This document shows positions 62,098 to 64,000 of a stretch of 64,000 bases of DNA, piece after piece. This DNA is from UBA11986 sp031402435 (GTDB taxonomy: Bacteria > Bacteroidota > Ignavibacteria > UBA10030 > UBA6906): positions 4,312 to 68,311 of the forward strand of contig JANNSJ010000027.1 of the NCBI GenBank assembly GCA_031402435.1, given 5' to 3'. The notes beneath the pieces are model-generated. The model saw only the letters and a list, made by a program, of their open reading frames with translations. It ran no database searches and was not told where the DNA came from. The position numbers and the translations under genes were made by a program. How positions within the stretch are numbered: position 1 is the first letter of the stretch; every line of letters begins with the position of its first letter.

Positions 62098-62550
62098 TCA
62101 CCCGATGGCATCCGACGACTCAATAATATTCCATGAACCGATCGATCCGGCGCTCAGGCCGCGACCGGCACGTGCAAACTGGAACCGGAACGTAAACTCC
62201 CTTGTATCCGTTCTGAAGCGAAGGCCATTGTCCTCGCGATCATCGCCCATGAGCTTCACATCGGCGATACTGGCTGTGCCTTCGAGCCATGCGTTGAGTT
62301 CTTCGTTGATGATTTTTTCGAGCTTCTTTCGCGCATGTGGATCCATTTGATTGCAGAATCTTGAACTCATTCCCATGGTGTAGAGTTGCGTCCACACAGC
62401 GCGTACACCGGGAGACGGCAAACGAAGGTACTCGCCCATACCGGCAAGCAGAAACATCCGCAATCGCGAACCAAGTGTGTCTTCTTCGGTGGCAGCGCGC
62501 TCGAAGACACCTGTTGACATCAAAGTAAGGGGAAGGTGAAGAAACGCCAT
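62098..62550 (-). CDS. TssE/gp25-like baseplate protein
   Basis: A 150-residue protein. RLRMFLLAGMGEYLRLPSPG matches the GE-x-x-x-x-P-x-x-G pattern of gp25/TssE wedge proteins. A helical segment follows, then beta-strands IADVKLMGDDREDNGLRFRT and FTFRFQF as in the family. The tail (about residues 128-150) is Gly/Ser rich. CAGGA precedes the ATG. Gene order E-F-G is that of T6SS and related contractile systems. No lysozyme activity is expected. Confidence 0.55.
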   Translation of the reverse strand: MAFLHLPLTLMSTGVFERAATEEDTLGSRLRMFLLAGMGEYLRLPSPGVRAVWTQLYTMGMSSRFCNQMDPHARKKLEKIINEELNAWLEGTASIADVKLMGDDREDNGLRFRTDTREFTFRFQFARAGRGLSAGSIGSWNIIESSDAIG

Positions 62551-62584
62551 GGCATCCTGCCTATATGAGTCTTTGCGTCAATCG

Positions 62585-63511
62585 TTAGAACTTCTGGGCG
62601 AGGGCCTGGATATGTTTCAACGCATCTCCCGTATGTTGCTGCCGTAAGGATCTTGCTGTCTCTTCGCCCTTCTTTTTCCGCTCCTCAAGTGCCTTGAGAG
62701 TATTCTTGAAGCCCATGCTAGCCTTGGAATCAATGTCCCCGACCGGCATGTTGTCATCAATTTTGAGGAACGCGGTACTTCTCCCTATGTCCAGGGCGAC
62801 CAGGTCCATCAACCCGCTCTTCATCTTTGCCAGGGCCTGCTGAACACCTTTTACCTCGTTCACATGTTCCGGTTTTACTAAAAGCGCAGAGATTGTCTTC
62901 ACCTTGTTCTCGACCAATCCAATAACCCCCTGAAACTGACTGGCTTGTTTTGCGAGGTTGTCCCAGTCTTTGATGGATGCCTCTGCACTTGCCGCATTTT
63001 CAGAAATCGTTTTCATGAACGCCCCGACATTGGGATTCGACTTGAATGCTCCGACCTTCTCTCCCTGTGTCCCCTTTTTCTGCATTTCCTTTATCAGAAC
63101 ATACAATGCGTTACAGCCTTCTTCACCGACACCTATGAAGTGCGCTATGGCGGTGGACTTCTTCGTAAGCTCCTCAATTTGTGCTCCGATCTTGCCATCG
63201 ATATCCTTCAGGAGTGCTGCGATCTCTTTCAGCGCTGGGCGAGGATCGGCCACAGATTGCTCCTTTGTTGCTACGACGAGCACCGTCTTCTTGCTCTTGC
63301 CTACTGTAACCGTAATTGTCTTTCCCACATCTTCAAACTTTACTTCCGGACGATCCGGTGGTTTTTGGGCACTACACGCCGCCATTAGTTTGAGGACATC
63401 GTCTTTCGATTTCTGCAATTTGAAATTCTGATCGGCGGCATACTTCTGCACCTTTGCAAACGCACCTGCAAGCGCATTGGTATCTGAGCAATTCGAGATA
63501 AGCGTGGGCAT
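62585..63511 (-). CDS. Helical cytoplasmic protein of unknown function in injection-system-like cluster
   Basis: A 308-residue protein starting MPTLISNCSDTNALAGAFAKV, with no signal peptide or TM helix. Long Lys/Ala-rich helices dominate (for example DIDGKIGAQIEELTKKSTAI). A short beta-pair near residues 60-85 reads KTITVTVGKSKKTVLVVATK. GAGGA lies nine bases before the ATG. It precedes tssE-like by 34 bases. It could be a structural accessory, a chaperone or a cargo; no family is recognised. Confidence 0.6.
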   Translation of the reverse strand: MPTLISNCSDTNALAGAFAKVQKYAADQNFKLQKSKDDVLKLMAACSAQKPPDRPEVKFEDVGKTITVTVGKSKKTVLVVATKEQSVADPRPALKEIAALLKDIDGKIGAQIEELTKKSTAIAHFIGVGEEGCNALYVLIKEMQKKGTQGEKVGAFKSNPNVGAFMKTISENAASAEASIKDWDNLAKQASQFQGVIGLVENKVKTISALLVKPEHVNEVKGVQQALAKMKSGLMDLVALDIGRSTAFLKIDDNMPVGDIDSKASMGFKNTLKALEERKKKGEETARSLRQQHTGDALKHIQALAQKF

Positions 63512-63557
63512 CAGGACGTCCTCTTATATTATTGATCAAGGGTGAACATGATGGTTC

Positions 63558-63800
63558 TTACGTTTTCTGTTGTTCTTTGGCCAGATCTCTCTTCAACTGC
63601 TCAATTCTTTCTTCAAGGCCTTTTCGCGCCTGACCATAGGTAACGTTATCCTTGAGACCATGCTGGCCCGACGCAGCCTTTTTGCGGTCGTCCTTGTTAC
63701 ATACGTTGCTATCGCCTTTGCTCTTGAAATCACTGCAGATTTTCTTGAGCACGTCTATATCTCCCTGCAGTTTCTTGACCTTGTTCGGATCGGGTGGCAT
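63558..63800 (-). CDS. Small coiled-coil protein of unknown function
   Basis: An 80-residue protein from the ATG at 63800 (AAAGGA nine bases upstream); the frame stays open to 63968 but that part overlaps another possible gene. MPPDPNKVKKLQGDIDVLKK and KGLEERIEQLKRDLAKEQQ are coiled-coil-like. Two cysteines (KKICSDF, SNVCNKD) flank a charged loop. It is 46 bases upstream of the 308-residue gene. Function unknown. Confidence 0.55.
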   Translation of the reverse strand: MPPDPNKVKKLQGDIDVLKKICSDFKSKGDSNVCNKDDRKKAASGQHGLKDNVTYGQARKGLEERIEQLKRDLAKEQQKT

Positions 63801-63862
63801 AAGGTTGTTCCTTTCTGAACGATGTGATCGTGAATCACCTTTTACCTCGCGTGCCTGTTCTG

Positions 63863-64000
63863 CTACATGCCCTTTACGCGTGTCTGACCGGCAAAGGAAA
63901 CAGGAAGCAGTGGTACCGGCGGGGATGGCGGTATGGTGATTGCGGGTCCGGTTGCACTTGATTGGCATAAGAGAGGCTGACCCATCGACTTCACCCGCAT
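63863..64000 (-). CDS. C-terminal tail of an unidentified gene, possibly PAAR-like
   Basis: An open minus-strand frame enters at the window edge and ends at TAG 63863. It encodes at least 45 residues, including MGQPLLCQSSATGPAITIPP and then VPLLPVSFAGQTRVKGM. The LLC start followed by a Pro-rich strand resembles PAAR-like DUF4280 or DUF4150 proteins found with contractile systems. It may instead be a short independent ORF starting at an in-frame ATG at 64000 or 63985. The evidence is thin without the sequence beyond 64000. Confidence 0.35.
   Translation of the reverse strand: MRVKSMGQPLLCQSSATGPAITIPPSPPVPLLPVSFAGQTRVKGM

Noticed and set aside
63801..63968. An N-terminal extension of the 80-residue coiled-coil protein
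   Set aside because: The extension is low in similarity to any fold and overlaps the frame entering from 64000; a good ribosome site supports the start at 63800.

Overview
The window reads as a chromosomal segment of a bacterium from the Bacteroidota/Ignavibacteriota (FCB) side of the tree. This is inferred from five predicted secreted proteins with type IX secretion (T9SS) C-terminal sorting domains carrying the NYPNPFNP motif, a gingipain-like PorU homologue, long YCF48-type repeat proteins, and AsnRS and GlnRS genes beside a family B DNA polymerase. Ignavibacteria or a close relative is the best guess. Genes are dense, often coupled by ATGA or TTGA overlaps, and TTG starts are common. No rRNA, CRISPR array, prophage or complete insertion sequence was seen.

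Layout. 1-3.8 kb: the 5' part of an ABC ATPase gene, two small accessory proteins (one HEPN/AbiU2-like), asnS, a paired REP-like palindrome and a DUF5666-like lipoprotein. 3.8-10.7 kb: three adjacent T9SS cargo genes, two of them paralogues with 14 YCF48-type repeats. 10.7-16.1 kb: a run that looks like a surface-polymer module, with a CDP-glycerol-type transferase, an ABC exporter, a LicC-like nucleotidyltransferase fused to a membrane anchor and exported domain, and an outer-membrane barrel. 16.2-23.7 kb: a start-less ORF remnant and housekeeping genes (nadA, a GT9 transferase, a deoxynucleoside kinase, folK, folB, glnS, gltX). 23.9-28.4 kb: a lipoprotein, paaABCD without paaE, and a DAHP synthase. 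28.7-46.3 kb: two tRNA-Ser genes in the same orientation bracket a TIGR03790-like T9SS cargo, an IS481-type DNA-binding remnant, two small proteins, a PorU homologue, and an O-antigen-like cluster whose last gene overlaps porU. 46.4-53.7 kb: NfeD and slipin, family B polymerase, cold-shock protein, B12-binding protein, Maf, an Fn3-like protein, a CMD-fold protein, tRNA-Leu and tRNA-Lys. 53.8-64 kb: another 14-repeat T9SS cargo, a TPR/membrane protein, a PEGA-domain protein with a degenerate kinase domain, and TssG-, TssF- and TssE-like baseplate genes preceded by two unknown cytoplasmic proteins and the tail of another gene.

How the parts fit. Envelope biology dominates. T9SS cargo, a candidate sortase, O-polysaccharide assembly and a second polymer-export module occupy well over half the sequence. 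The most novel-looking block is 57-64 kb: a contractile-injection-system-like baseplate set next to a predicted membrane pseudokinase. Sheath, tube, spike and ATPase genes are not in view and would have to lie beyond position 64000.
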